Position numbers and translations under genes: made by a program | In this document: positions 1 through 7,461 of the stretch, in pieces | Position numbering within the stretch: position 1 is the stretch's first letter | Layout: the number at the start of each line of letters is the position of its first letter | Assembly: GCA_013215025.1 (NCBI GenBank) | Contig: JABSRR010000011.1 | Coordinates: 1-14,300, forward strand | Length of the DNA: 14,300 bases | Reading direction: 5' to 3' | Origin: Pseudomonadales bacterium | GTDB lineage: Bacteria; Pseudomonadota; Gammaproteobacteria; Pseudomonadales; DT-91 | Notes under the pieces: generated by a model | What the model saw: the letters and a program-made list of their open reading frames with translations, nothing else | Databases searched by the model: none | What the model was told of the DNA's origin: nothing

Positions 1-47
1 TTAAATCTGAGCAACAGCTAATATCTAAGCTACACCTACTTCGCTAG

Positions 48-1139
48 TTAAAATGCAAACTGCCAGCCAAAGCTTGCGTAATCGTCCATAGTCATTTGAA
101 TACCGTTACTGTTTTGATCTAAGACAGTAACATACTCTAGCGCTAGTCGATTACCCGCAGGCAAAACCGCGTTCACGCCAAAGCCGGCCGAAGTCATGCT
201 GCCACCAAAATTATCACCGTTGGCAAGTGGGTTTTTCATTGACAAAGATTCAATTTCATCATCTTGCCCACGAATTTCTCCAATGTCCTGCCAAGCCAAT
301 CGAAGTGAAGCAGAGAAACGTTGCAAAAACGGCACTTGAAACCAGGCTTGCGCTTGGTATTTATCGCCAAGTCGGTAATCGTGTTTGTTCTCATTTAAAC
401 GGAAAATTGCTTTCGCTTGAGCACCCCATGAGAACGCTGGATATTGCTGGACATATGTCAGCGCTGGCTCAAAATCAAAAGAGCCAGAGCCTAGCTGCAT
501 ACCATAGGCTAAGCGCTTACCATCAGTCATTGGGTTGTCGGAGTCAATTTCTTGATCGATCGAGCCTGTCGGTAGAGAAACAATCCAATTAGCATGAAAG
601 CGCGAATGCTCATCCTTGTAAAGACTTTGCAATGCACCTAATTTCACATCACCCAAGCCTTCACTTTCCATCTCCATTAGCATCGGGCCATTCATCATCA
701 TACTATTCATTGAACCCATGCCGCCCATGCCGCCCATGCCGCCAGACATTGGCATTTTCATTAGCATTTGCATATCGTTGACATGGTAATTGAGCATCGC
801 CATCAAGGTAATCTGATCAGAGGGAGCATACATGACACCCAGCATATGCATATCCATGCTCATTTCCTCAGCATAATTACAACCATTTTGGCAAAACTCG
901 GAGGCAAAAAACTCATCGCGACTAAGCTCCGAACCGCCACTGCGCAAACCATCCATCTGCATTTGCATAAAGCGATACGATACCATCCACTCGCCTTTAC
1001 TGTGGGTATGGTCACCCATAACTGAAATAGGTGCGTGACTATCTGCACGCTGGCTATCATAAGCCCCTTCGGCATCTGCCCAAGCATAGTGAGTGATTAA
1101 TAGGCATACCAGCAGCAGCTTATTGAGAGGTGACGTCAT
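48..1139 (-). CDS. Met-rich outer-membrane beta-barrel protein (PF13557-like 'transporter')
   Basis: Predicted exported outer-membrane barrel of 363 aa. I chose the ATG at 1139 because a GGAG ribosome site lies 7 nt upstream and a clean signal peptide follows (MTSPLNK, a hydrophobic stretch, then AWA before DAEG). An in-frame ATG at 1169 would add 10 residues, but it lacks a ribosome site and overlaps a TATAAT box. The mature part opens with PISVMGDHTHSKGEWMVSYRF and has many alternating strands, including SLPTGSID and GMQLGSGSFDFEPALTY. It ends in WQFAF, a terminal aromatic residue typical of barrels inserted by BAM. This resembles the family annotated as phenol-degradation MetA-like transporters; true substrates are unknown. 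Residues 52-157 contain 26 methionines, a GGM repeat (about 133-142) and Cys83/Cys87. Metal, perhaps copper, handling is my inference. The gene is divergent from ilvD and looks monocistronic. Confidence 0.75.
   Translation of the reverse strand: MTSPLNKLLLVCLLITHYAWADAEGAYDSQRADSHAPISVMGDHTHSKGEWMVSYRFMQMQMDGLRSGGSELSRDEFFASEFCQNGCNYAEEMSMDMHMLGVMYAPSDQITLMAMLNYHVNDMQMLMKMPMSGGMGGMGGMGSMNSMMMNGPMLMEMESEGLGDVKLGALQSLYKDEHSRFHANWIVSLPTGSIDQEIDSDNPMTDGKRLAYGMQLGSGSFDFEPALTYVQQYPAFSWGAQAKAIFRLNENKHDYRLGDKYQAQAWFQVPFLQRFSASLRLAWQDIGEIRGQDDEIESLSMKNPLANGDNFGGSMTSAGFGVNAVLPAGNRLALEYVTVLDQNSNGIQMTMDDYASFGWQFAF
715..743 (-). repeat. 9-bp tandem repeat coding (Gly-Gly-Met)n
   Basis: CCCATGCCG occurs three times in tandem on the + strand (715-723, 724-732, 733-741), plus two bases of a fourth copy. 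On the coding (-) strand it gives GGM repeats in the middle of the Met-rich segment of the barrel protein. The unit is a multiple of three, so copy-number change by slippage would keep the frame. Confidence 0.9.
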
Positions 1140-1146
1140 GGCTTTA

Positions 1147-1150
1147 CTCC
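1147..1150 (-). promoter_or_regulatory. Ribosome binding site deciding the barrel-protein start
   Basis: GGAG on the minus strand lies 7 nt before the ATG at 1139. The upstream in-frame ATG at 1169 has no comparable site. This favours the 363-residue product, whose signal peptide is also more typical in length. Confidence 0.75.
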
Positions 1151-1167
1151 AAGAAAAATTTGCGCGC

Positions 1168-1173
1168 ATTATA
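1168..1173 (-). promoter_or_regulatory. Probable -10 box of the barrel-protein gene
   Basis: A perfect TATAAT on the minus strand sits in the context CGTATAATGCG. It would start transcription about 22 nt before the ATG at 1139. I see no good -35 hexamer at 16-18 bp. The same 11 bases occur upstream of tsaD at 13640-13650. Confidence 0.5.
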
Positions 1174-1275
1174 CGTGCTGATAAACCAGCCGACCTGCGG
1201 CAAATTGTCGCACCCTAAACGTGAGTAAATATGGCTTTTCGCTTTAACTAATTTCCACCGCTCGGCTAGAGCCAA

Positions 1276-1297
1276 AGCAAGGAATATTTGCTAGAAT
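1276..1297 (+). promoter_or_regulatory. Probable ilvD promoter (extended -10) with overlapping dyad
   Basis: TGC followed by TAGAAT (1289-1297) forms an extended -10 element, with transcription expected near 1304 and a leader of about 40 nt. The -35 region is poor. An inverted repeat AGCAA-N7-TTGCT (1276-1292) overlaps the element and could be an operator. The leader is too short for a leader peptide plus attenuator of the kind seen in some ilv operons. Confidence 0.45.
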
Positions 1298-1341
1298 ATG
1301 TGCCCTATTTTTAATCTATAAGCTTTGAAAAAGAGACGACT

Positions 1342-3186
1342 ATGCCGACTTATCGTTCTAAAACCTCAACCGCTGGCCGCAATATGGCAGGTGCCCGCGC
1401 CTTATGGCGTGCTACAGGTATGACAGACGAAGATTTTCATAAGCCAATAATTGCGGTCGCCAACTCCTTTACCCAGTTTGTCCCTGGCCATGTGCACCTA
1501 AAAGACATGGGTCAGCTTGTAGCGCGAGAGATTGAAAAAGCCGGCGGTGTGGCAAAAGAGTTTAATACCATCGCGGTAGATGACGGCATCGCCATGGGCC
1601 ATGATGGCATGCTCTACAGCCTACCCAGTCGCGATATTATTGCCGACTCAGTTGAATACATGGTGAATGCGCACTGTGCCGACGCCATGGTTTGTATCTC
1701 CAACTGCGATAAGATCACCCCAGGGATGTTAATGGCTGCGATGCGCTTAAACATTCCGGTTATTTTTGTCTCTGGTGGCCCAATGGAGGCTGGCAAAACT
1801 AAGCTATCTGAGCACAAATTAGATCTTGTTGACGCCATGGTAATTGCCGCCGATGACAGCGTGAGCGATGAAGAAGTCGCTGAGATTGAACGCAGTGCAT
1901 GTCCAACCTGCGGCTCCTGCTCTGGCATGTTTACCGCCAACTCGATGAACTGCTTAACCGAGGCATTGGGTCTTTCATTACCGGGTAATGGCTCAACCCT
2001 TGCTACTCATGCCGACCGCGAACAATTATTTTTGCGCGCTGGTCGCGAAATCGTCTCGCTAGCAAAACGTTTTTATGAACAAGACGATGCCTCTGCACTA
2101 CCTCGCAATATTGCCAGTTTCAAAGCTTTTGAAAATGCCATGAGCCTAGATATTGCCATGGGTGGCTCAACCAACACCATTTTACATTTACTGGCGGCAG
2201 CACAAGAAGGCGGTGTTGCATTTGATATGAGCAATATCGACGAACTGTCTCGCCGCATTCCTCAACTTTGTAAAGTCGCTCCTAACACCCCGCTTTACCA
2301 TATGGAAGACGTACACCGTGCAGGCGGCGTGTTTGGGATTTTAGCCGAGCTTGATCGTGCGGGAGTATTACACGCCGAGGTACCAACCGTTCACAGCACC
2401 TCTATGGCTGAGGCATTGAAAGAGTGGGACATCATGGTCACCGATAACGATGCTGTAAAGCAGTTCTTCAAAGCAGGCCCTGCCGGTATACCCACGCAAA
2501 CCGCATTTAGCCAAAGCACCCGCTGGCCAAGCTTGGATGCCGACCGTGAAAACGGCTGTATTCGCTCGATTGAAAATGCTTTCTCGCTCGAGGGTGGCCT
2601 AGCAGTATTATTTGGTAATATCGCCGAAGATGGCTGCGTGGTTAAAACCTCTGGTGTTGATGACAGCATATTAGTGTTTGAAGGCCCTGCGCACATCTGC
2701 GAAAGCCAAGATACCGCAGTCAGCGACATTCTTGACGATAAGGTCAAAGCCGGCGATGTAGTCATTATTCGTTATGAAGGGCCGAAAGGTGGCCCTGGCA
2801 TGCAGGAAATGCTTTACCCTACTTCATATCTGAAATCTAAGGGTCTGGGCAAAGCCTGCGCACTATTAACCGATGGCCGCTTTTCTGGCGGCACCTCAGG
2901 CTTATCAATAGGCCATGCTTCACCTGAGGCAGCCGCTGGTGGTGCAATAGGCTTGGTGCAACAAGGCGATATCATTAAAATTGATATACCTAATCGCAGC
3001 ATCAATGTCGATATTTCTGAGCAAGAATTAGCACAGCGCCGCGCCGACATGGATGCCAAAGGTAAAGATGCATGGAAACCGTTAGAACATCGACCACGTA
3101 AAGTTTCCGCATCTTTAAAGGCTTATGCAAAATTGGTTATGAGTGCCGATAAAGGCGCCGTTCGCGATCTTAGTCAGCTCGACTAA
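1342..3186 (+). CDS. ilvD: Dihydroxy-acid dehydratase IlvD
   Basis: Dehydrates 2,3-dihydroxy-isovalerate and 2,3-dihydroxy-3-methylvalerate to the 2-keto acids that lead to valine, isoleucine, leucine and pantothenate; a cytosolic Fe-S and Mg enzyme. At 614 aa it has the usual family length. Visible motifs are the ILVD/EDD signature NCDKITPGM (Cys122, with Asp123 and Lys124 as metal-site residues), Asp81 in [12 protein letters not shown], the second cluster cysteine region [15 protein letters not shown] (Cys187, Cys190, Cys193), and [16 protein letters not shown] (510-525) carrying the catalytic serine region. The ATG at 1342 follows an AAGAG ribosome site 6 nt upstream. It appears monocistronic on the + strand, divergent from the barrel gene and convergent with the TonB2 operon, whose last stop codon is 48 bp away. 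No frameshift or unusual residue seen. Confidence 0.98.
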   Translation: MPTYRSKTSTAGRNMAGARALWRATGMTDEDFHKPIIAVANSFTQFVPGHVHLKDMGQLVAREIEKAGGVAKEFNTIAVDDGIAMGHDGMLYSLPSRDIIADSVEYMVNAHCADAMVCISNCDKITPGMLMAAMRLNIPVIFVSGGPMEAGKTKLSEHKLDLVDAMVIAADDSVSDEEVAEIERSACPTCGSCSGMFTANSMNCLTEALGLSLPGNGSTLATHADREQLFLRAGREIVSLAKRFYEQDDASALPRNIASFKAFENAMSLDIAMGGSTNTILHLLAAAQEGGVAFDMSNIDELSRRIPQLCKVAPNTPLYHMEDVHRAGGVFGILAELDRAGVLHAEVPTVHSTSMAEALKEWDIMVTDNDAVKQFFKAGPAGIPTQTAFSQSTRWPSLDADRENGCIRSIENAFSLEGGLAVLFGNIAEDGCVVKTSGVDDSILVFEGPAHICESQDTAVSDILDDKVKAGDVVIIRYEGPKGGPGMQEMLYPTSYLKSKGLGKACALLTDGRFSGGTSGLSIGHASPEAAAGGAIGLVQQGDIIKIDIPNRSINVDISEQELAQRRADMDAKGKDAWKPLEHRPRKVSASLKAYAKLVMSADKGAVRDLSQLD

Positions 3187-3201
3187 ATTCAAACTAAATC
3201 G

Positions 3202-3229
3202 GGCTGAAACCTTAGCCACTAGCTATTTT
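3202..3229 (+). terminator. Weak hairpin between convergent ilvD and TPR gene
   Basis: GGCTGA (3202-3207), loop AACC, TTAGCC (3212-3217) can form a 6-bp stem including one G-U pair. Only four T residues follow, 8 nt downstream (3226-3229). It is the best terminator candidate after ilvD but is far from canonical. Confidence 0.25.
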
Positions 3230-3244
3230 AGCCACTAGCTATTT
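3213..3244. repeat. Perfect 16-bp tandem duplication
   Basis: TAGCCACTAGCTATTT occurs twice head to tail (3213-3228 and 3229-3244) between ilvD and the convergent TPR gene. The second copy contains the stop codon and last two codons of the TPR gene. Confidence 0.95.
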
Positions 3245-4566
3245 TCTTTCACCCAGCGCGCCATTTCAATTTGGCGCTGCTGTTCATTTTTAGCATGTCC
3301 AGCCCAACTACTGGCCTGTTGAAAATAACGTTTCTGTTTGGCTGAAATCAGCTTGCCATCTTTATCTGTAAAGTTTCGAGTAGTTTGCTGTACAGCTTGA
3401 AATTGTGTAACCGCAGCGTCGTACTGCCGGTCATGAAACAATGCCTCACCAAGCAATAAATTTGCCTGTGTCGTATTGCGCAGACCACCTAGCTCAATCG
3501 CACGGCGAATATATTTTACAGCGTTAGCATATTCATAACGTTGCATATAAACATATGCCAAGCGTAAACTTAATTCACCATCGGGCGCCAAGGCAATCGC
3601 CTGCTGAAAGGCGCTAATAGCTTTATCAACTTCCTGAGCACGTTGGTAGTAATCTGCCAGGCGCTGAAGGTTTTTGAAGCTAGCAACAACCAAGTCTTGG
3701 TCGAGCCCCTGCTGAAGCGCCTTGGCCGCATAATATGGCGCGCCATAGCTGGATAGTAGTTGACTCATCGAGACAATATAATCACCACGGTCAAACAGCC
3801 CTTGCTGATAAGCAGCATCCATCGCATACAGTTGCTGCTGCTCTTTTTCTTGTTGCGCATAGGCACCCCCTAAGGCGAGCCACCACTGCGCTTTTGGCCA
3901 ACGATCCACCAACACTTCTAACGCTTGTTCTTGACGCGCAAAGTCTTTCTGCTCGTTGTAAATATACTGCAGAATTGCATACCAATTTTCTTTTTCCTCA
4001 CGCCCTTGCTGCTTAGCGGCTTTGAAAGCCTGTGTCATTGACTGCAGTGCCGCCGATAGCTGTGTCAGCTGTAATTGTGCCTGCGCCATTAAAACATAAG
4101 CATCAGGACTAGGCTTTTGCTGAGTGTTTAGCCATTGCTTCAAGAGCTTAATGGTTTGCTGTGGTTGATCTGTGGCTAGGTAAAGTTGCGCCATCGTGAA
4201 CTGCACCTGCTGACGCATCGCAGCCGGCACATCTTTTTGCTTCAATAGCGCTGAGAATGAATTTAGTGCAGCAGAGTAGTTTTCTTTAGCTAACCAAGCA
4301 TAGGCGTAAAAATTATTCAGCTGAATCAGCTCGTAGTTGCGCAAGGCTTTTTTACCCGAGCGCGCCTTGAGCGCATCTAAAATTTTGAAGGTTTGTTGAA
4401 TATCACCGCTGTTTTGCGCTGCTTGAGCTTTTTCTAACTGCTCAAAAATATCTGCACGAATCGAGCCTTGAGCCAATGTGCTTGCAATACTTAAGTGACA
4501 CAATAAAACCGCAATGCTAATACGCAGAGCAATATTCAGAAGAAAACCAAGCTGTTTCATGCTCAT
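3235..4566 (-). CDS. Exported TPR protein, last gene of the TonB2 operon
   Basis: A 443-residue protein with an N-terminal signal sequence (MKQLG, then hydrophobic IALRISIAVLLCHLSIAS, likely cut after LAQ), so probably periplasmic. The rest is almost entirely helical tetratricopeptide-like repeats rich in Gln, Ala and Leu. The clearest unit is ADYYQRAQEVDKAISAFQQAIALAPD, followed by LAYVYMQRYEYANAVKYIRRAIELG and LGEALFHDRQYDAAVTQFQAV. TPR proteins of this kind end many TonB2-type operons and are presumed to scaffold the energy-transduction complex; the exact role is not established. The gene overlaps the tonB stop codon by one base (TGATG). A GTG three bases upstream and an ATG at 4560 are alternative starts; there is no strong ribosome site to decide, so translation is probably coupled to tonB. 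Confidence 0.85.
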   Translation of the reverse strand: MSMKQLGFLLNIALRISIAVLLCHLSIASTLAQGSIRADIFEQLEKAQAAQNSGDIQQTFKILDALKARSGKKALRNYELIQLNNFYAYAWLAKENYSAALNSFSALLKQKDVPAAMRQQVQFTMAQLYLATDQPQQTIKLLKQWLNTQQKPSPDAYVLMAQAQLQLTQLSAALQSMTQAFKAAKQQGREEKENWYAILQYIYNEQKDFARQEQALEVLVDRWPKAQWWLALGGAYAQQEKEQQQLYAMDAAYQQGLFDRGDYIVSMSQLLSSYGAPYYAAKALQQGLDQDLVVASFKNLQRLADYYQRAQEVDKAISAFQQAIALAPDGELSLRLAYVYMQRYEYANAVKYIRRAIELGGLRNTTQANLLLGEALFHDRQYDAAVTQFQAVQQTTRNFTDKDGKLISAKQKRYFQQASSWAGHAKNEQQRQIEMARWVKENS

Positions 4567-5174
4567 CACTGTAATTTATAATTAAAACGATTCTTCACGT
4601 TAGGCACCTCTACCGCCTGACCGTCAACAATGCGCGGTTTGTACTTAAATTTCGCTGCTGCCTGAATCGAAGCACGCTCAAACAGTGACGATGAGCAATC
4701 AACGACACGAATATCGCGAGTAGTTCCTTGCTTAGTGACGGTATACGCCACTGTGCAAGTGCCTTGTATGCCGCGCGACTGTGCTCGCCTCGGATATTGC
4801 GGCTGCACTTTAACAAACGGCAAATATTCACCATCGCTAGCATTCAAGCCCGGACCCTGAATATTTAAATCAACACCAAGATTTGGACGAATATTCAATG
4901 CATCGGTATCGACCTGTGCATCAACTAACTGATCAAGCTCAATAGGCTCAGGTGGTTCGGGTGGCTGCTCGGGTTTTTCAGGCTTTTGGTTTTTACGCTG
5001 AACCTCGATCTCGGTATCACCCATATAAATATCGGCTAACTTTTGCGCACCCTGCTGTAAATCAACCGCTTTCATATGAATCAGCGTCTGCATCAACAAC
5101 AACAACGCTAGCGTTATGCTAAACGCAAGCGTAGCCGCAACCGAGAATCGAATAAACTTATTTTGCAACATCAT
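4566..5174 (-). CDS. tonB: TonB-family energy transducer (TonB2 type)
   Basis: Inner-membrane-anchored protein of 202 aa that carries proton-motive force to outer-membrane TonB-dependent receptors. Order of parts: one N-terminal membrane anchor (about 8-30), a short Pro/Glu/Lys-rich linker (KPEKPEQPPEPPEP, 64-77), then the TonB C-terminal domain with QYPRRAQSRGIQG, FERASI and FKYKPRIVDGQ. The linker is much shorter than in enterobacterial TonB, as is usual for TonB2 proteins. Cys140 and Cys160 are placed where they could pair in the C-terminal domain. I do not see the Ser-x3-His motif found in the anchor of E. coli TonB. The start overlaps the exbD stop (ATGA) and the stop overlaps the TPR gene, so translation is coupled. 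Confidence 0.93.
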   Translation of the reverse strand: MMLQNKFIRFSVAATLAFSITLALLLLMQTLIHMKAVDLQQGAQKLADIYMGDTEIEVQRKNQKPEKPEQPPEPPEPIELDQLVDAQVDTDALNIRPNLGVDLNIQGPGLNASDGEYLPFVKVQPQYPRRAQSRGIQGTCTVAYTVTKQGTTRDIRVVDCSSSLFERASIQAAAKFKYKPRIVDGQAVEVPNVKNRFNYKLQ

Positions 5175-5569
5175 TGCACGGCCGCTAAGGAAATATCGTC
5201 CATACCAGCTCGCTTGGCGGCATCTATAATTTGCGCAATCGCCTGCGCCGAAGCTTCGCCATCGGCCTGAATCACCAAAGCACCTTGAGGGCTTTGTGCC
5301 CGCAAGGCCTCAAGCGCAGGGAATACCTGATTAATTTTAAGCTGCTGCTTATCTAACCAAATATCACCCGAGGCCGATATCGCCAGCAAAAACTTTTGAT
5401 TGCCAATTAAGCCGGCAGTGGTGACTTGCGGTCGCTCGATATCTATCCCTGGCTCGCGCACAAAGGTAGCGGTAACAATGAAAAAGATCAGCATTATAAA
5501 TACCACATCAAGCATCGGTGTGAGATCGATGTCAGTATCATCCTGTTGCTTAGGTAAATAACGCTTCAT
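5171..5569 (-). CDS. exbD: ExbD-family proton-channel subunit
   Basis: A 132-residue ExbD/TolR protein: a short cytoplasmic N-terminus, one transmembrane helix (about 18-36) and a periplasmic domain. The helix contains the family hallmark DLTPMLDVVFIMLIFF, whose Asp21 corresponds to the essential proton-carrying aspartate of ExbD. The periplasmic part ends in the usual alternating pattern (ALVIQADGEASAQAIAQIIDAAKRAG). It works with the ExbB gene immediately upstream to use proton-motive force to drive TonB. It overlaps exbB by four bases (ATGA) and tonB by four bases. Length and motif are normal for the TonB2-type ExbD2. Confidence 0.95.
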   Translation of the reverse strand: MKRYLPKQQDDTDIDLTPMLDVVFIMLIFFIVTATFVREPGIDIERPQVTTAGLIGNQKFLLAISASGDIWLDKQQLKINQVFPALEALRAQSPQGALVIQADGEASAQAIAQIIDAAKRAGMDDISLAAVQ

Positions 5570-6075
5570 GAACGACTCACCAAGCTGTCTTTAAATAGCA
5601 GCGATTGCTGATTAGCAATACGTTCCAGAAAGGTATTGGCAAACATTGCTGATAGAGCAGCAACCATGCCAGCCATCGTGGGTATAGTCGCCTTGGAGAC
5701 GCCAGCCGCCATAGCTTTGGCATCACCGGCGGTCAGCGATAAGGCATTGAACACCTCAATCATGCCCCATACAGTGCCCAATAATCCAAGCAAGGGACAT
5801 AACGCAATCAAGGTTTTGATGACCGACATATGATGCTGAATAGCAAGATCTACCTCAGACGCTAAGCGGCGTTTGATCTGCATGGCATACCACGACTGCA
5901 TATCGTCGCGTGCTTGCCAATGCGCCAAACGTTGCTGGGTAAATTCAGGCAAAACCCAGAAAAAGCAGCAAAATCGCTCAATAATCAACAACCATAAAAT
6001 AAAGCTCACCAGAGCAATGAGGTATAGCACCTCACCACCCGCGTGCATAAATTGATTGATTTGTTCAAATATCAT
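5566..6075 (-). CDS. exbB: ExbB-family proton-channel protein (ExbB2 type)
   Basis: A 169-residue MotA/TolQ/ExbB protein with three predicted membrane helices (about 15-36, 84-108 and 128-150) and a short cytoplasmic loop. This is smaller than E. coli ExbB and typical of the ExbB2 of TonB2 systems. The conserved core is visible as LIALCPLLGLLGTVWGMIEVF and ATIPTMAGMVAALSAMFANTFLE, which contain the pore-lining Thr positions of the family. It forms the motor complex with ExbD and drives TonB. It follows ttpC by two bases and overlaps exbD by four. It is separate from the larger ExbB-like TtpC gene upstream; having both is the hallmark of this operon type. Confidence 0.94.
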   Translation of the reverse strand: MIFEQINQFMHAGGEVLYLIALVSFILWLLIIERFCCFFWVLPEFTQQRLAHWQARDDMQSWYAMQIKRRLASEVDLAIQHHMSVIKTLIALCPLLGLLGTVWGMIEVFNALSLTAGDAKAMAAGVSKATIPTMAGMVAALSAMFANTFLERIANQQSLLFKDSLVSRS

Positions 6076-6077
6076 GG

Positions 6078-7460
6078 CTAGCTTTTCGCTTCGTTAAACT
6101 CTGCCACTATGCCTGCGGCCTGCTCCTCAAGTATATGCAGCTGCTGAGCAGAACGTGAGCTAACAAAACTGTGCATCAATAAGGTAGGTATCGCTACAAT
6201 CAAACCTAATACTGTGGTCACCAGCGCTGAACTGATGCCGCCAGCCATCGCTTGCGGGTCACCTGCACCATAAATCGTAATCGCCTGGAAGGTTAAAATC
6301 ATCCCCACTACCGTACCCAATAGCCCAAGCAGCGGAGCAATCGCTGCACTAATTTTCAGAAAACTTTCAAACCGCTGAAGCGCTGGAATTTCGCGAATAA
6401 TTGCTTCATTAATTTTTAACTCCAATGTCTCTAGATCAAGGCCTTGGCAATCAGCAGCTTTGGCTAACACACGCCCCAAAGGGTTATCATCTGCTGGCGA
6501 ATCAATTTGCTTCAGCTGCCGCTGCACTCTACTCGCAACGCCGGCTAATACCACCAAGCGCCATACACCTAACAATAATGCCACCAGCCCCAAGACACTG
6601 ATCACAACTCCGACCACACCGCCTTGACGCCAGCGCTCGACCATCGATGGTGTATTGATCAAGGCTGCCAGTAAACTGCCGCCGCTAGGGCCAGTAGGAT
6701 CAATCGCAAACGCGGCCAGCTGACCACTCGGCATAGCAACAAAATCACGAGCTATGGAAACCGCTGCAGGTTGCCTTGCAAGTAACTGCAGTTGGCCGTC
6801 TTTAAGGCTTAAATACTGGCCATTCGCATCCAGTGCATTGAAGTTACCTACTCGCGTTACCGTTTGATCAACAGTAACGCCGTCAACACCGCTAACCCCG
6901 GCGGTAAAATTTACCGTACGTCCCTGCTCAATAAGCTCTTGCTGTAAAATCACAAACAACTGTTGAATTTGATCAATACTTGGCAGTTCTGCACTGCTGG
7001 CGGATAAACTCAACAAGGTTTGCAACTGCGCCTGACGTTCAGGGTAATGCAAACTGATTAACGACACTGCACTTTGAGCTTGCGCATCGGCAGCAGCACT
7101 GCTCAGATGACCAAACAACTCCGATAAAGAACCCATACGCTGTTTCAATCGGGCCTCTGCCTCGATAATATTCTTATCATTTTTTTCAAACGATTGCTCA
7201 AGCTGAGTACTGATCGCTTCCTGTTGCTTAAGCGCATTCTGCATATCGCGCAGAATCGATTGTCGCTCTGACTTTTCAGCTAAGAAACGCTGCTCTCTCG
7301 CCTGATTTTCTTTACGATCACTATAACGCTGTGACTCTAGCTGACGCAGCAATTGCTGCATTGACTTAGCTGACTCTTCGGCATGACCGACAGACACAAT
7401 AGTGCTAACACTCAGCAAAAGAACCAAAGAGGGTCTGAATAGCTTTTTAAGATGATGCAT
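6078..7460 (-). CDS. ttpC: TtpC-type large ExbB-like protein of TonB2 system
   Basis: A 460-residue protein with a cleavable signal peptide (about 1-27), a long charged coiled-coil periplasmic region (about 30-110), a further periplasmic domain to about 278, then three membrane helices (about 280-308, 367-392, 408-432). The C-terminal third is a MotA/TolQ/ExbB domain, with ISAAIAPLLGLLGTVVGMI and GISSALVTTVLGLIVAIPTLLMH. In Vibrio a protein of this design, TtpC, is needed for TonB2 but not TonB1 function; calling this gene ttpC rests on architecture and position. A strong ribosome site (GGAGG, 7470-7474) lies inside the end of the DUF3450 gene, 9 nt before the ATG, suggesting high translation. 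The DUF3450 stop codon is one base upstream. Confidence 0.9.
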   Translation of the reverse strand: MHHLKKLFRPSLVLLLSVSTIVSVGHAEESAKSMQQLLRQLESQRYSDRKENQAREQRFLAEKSERQSILRDMQNALKQQEAISTQLEQSFEKNDKNIIEAEARLKQRMGSLSELFGHLSSAAADAQAQSAVSLISLHYPERQAQLQTLLSLSASSAELPSIDQIQQLFVILQQELIEQGRTVNFTAGVSGVDGVTVDQTVTRVGNFNALDANGQYLSLKDGQLQLLARQPAAVSIARDFVAMPSGQLAAFAIDPTGPSGGSLLAALINTPSMVERWRQGGVVGVVISVLGLVALLLGVWRLVVLAGVASRVQRQLKQIDSPADDNPLGRVLAKAADCQGLDLETLELKINEAIIREIPALQRFESFLKISAAIAPLLGLLGTVVGMILTFQAITIYGAGDPQAMAGGISSALVTTVLGLIVAIPTLLMHSFVSSRSAQQLHILEEQAAGIVAEFNEAKS

Positions 7461-7461
7461 A

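Noticed and set aside
1..47. End of another minus-strand gene at the window edge
   Set aside because: A TAA can be read at 1-3, but an in-frame TAG occurs a few codons before it.
227..592. 121-codon + strand reading frame opposite the barrel-protein gene
   Set aside because: It is antisense to a gene with a signal peptide and barrel pattern, lacks a ribosome site, and has no recognisable domain.
1140..1169. Upstream ATG at 1169 as the start of the barrel-protein gene
   Set aside because: It would overlap the TATAAT box and has no ribosome site; the ATG at 1139 has GGAG 7 nt upstream and gives a better signal peptide.
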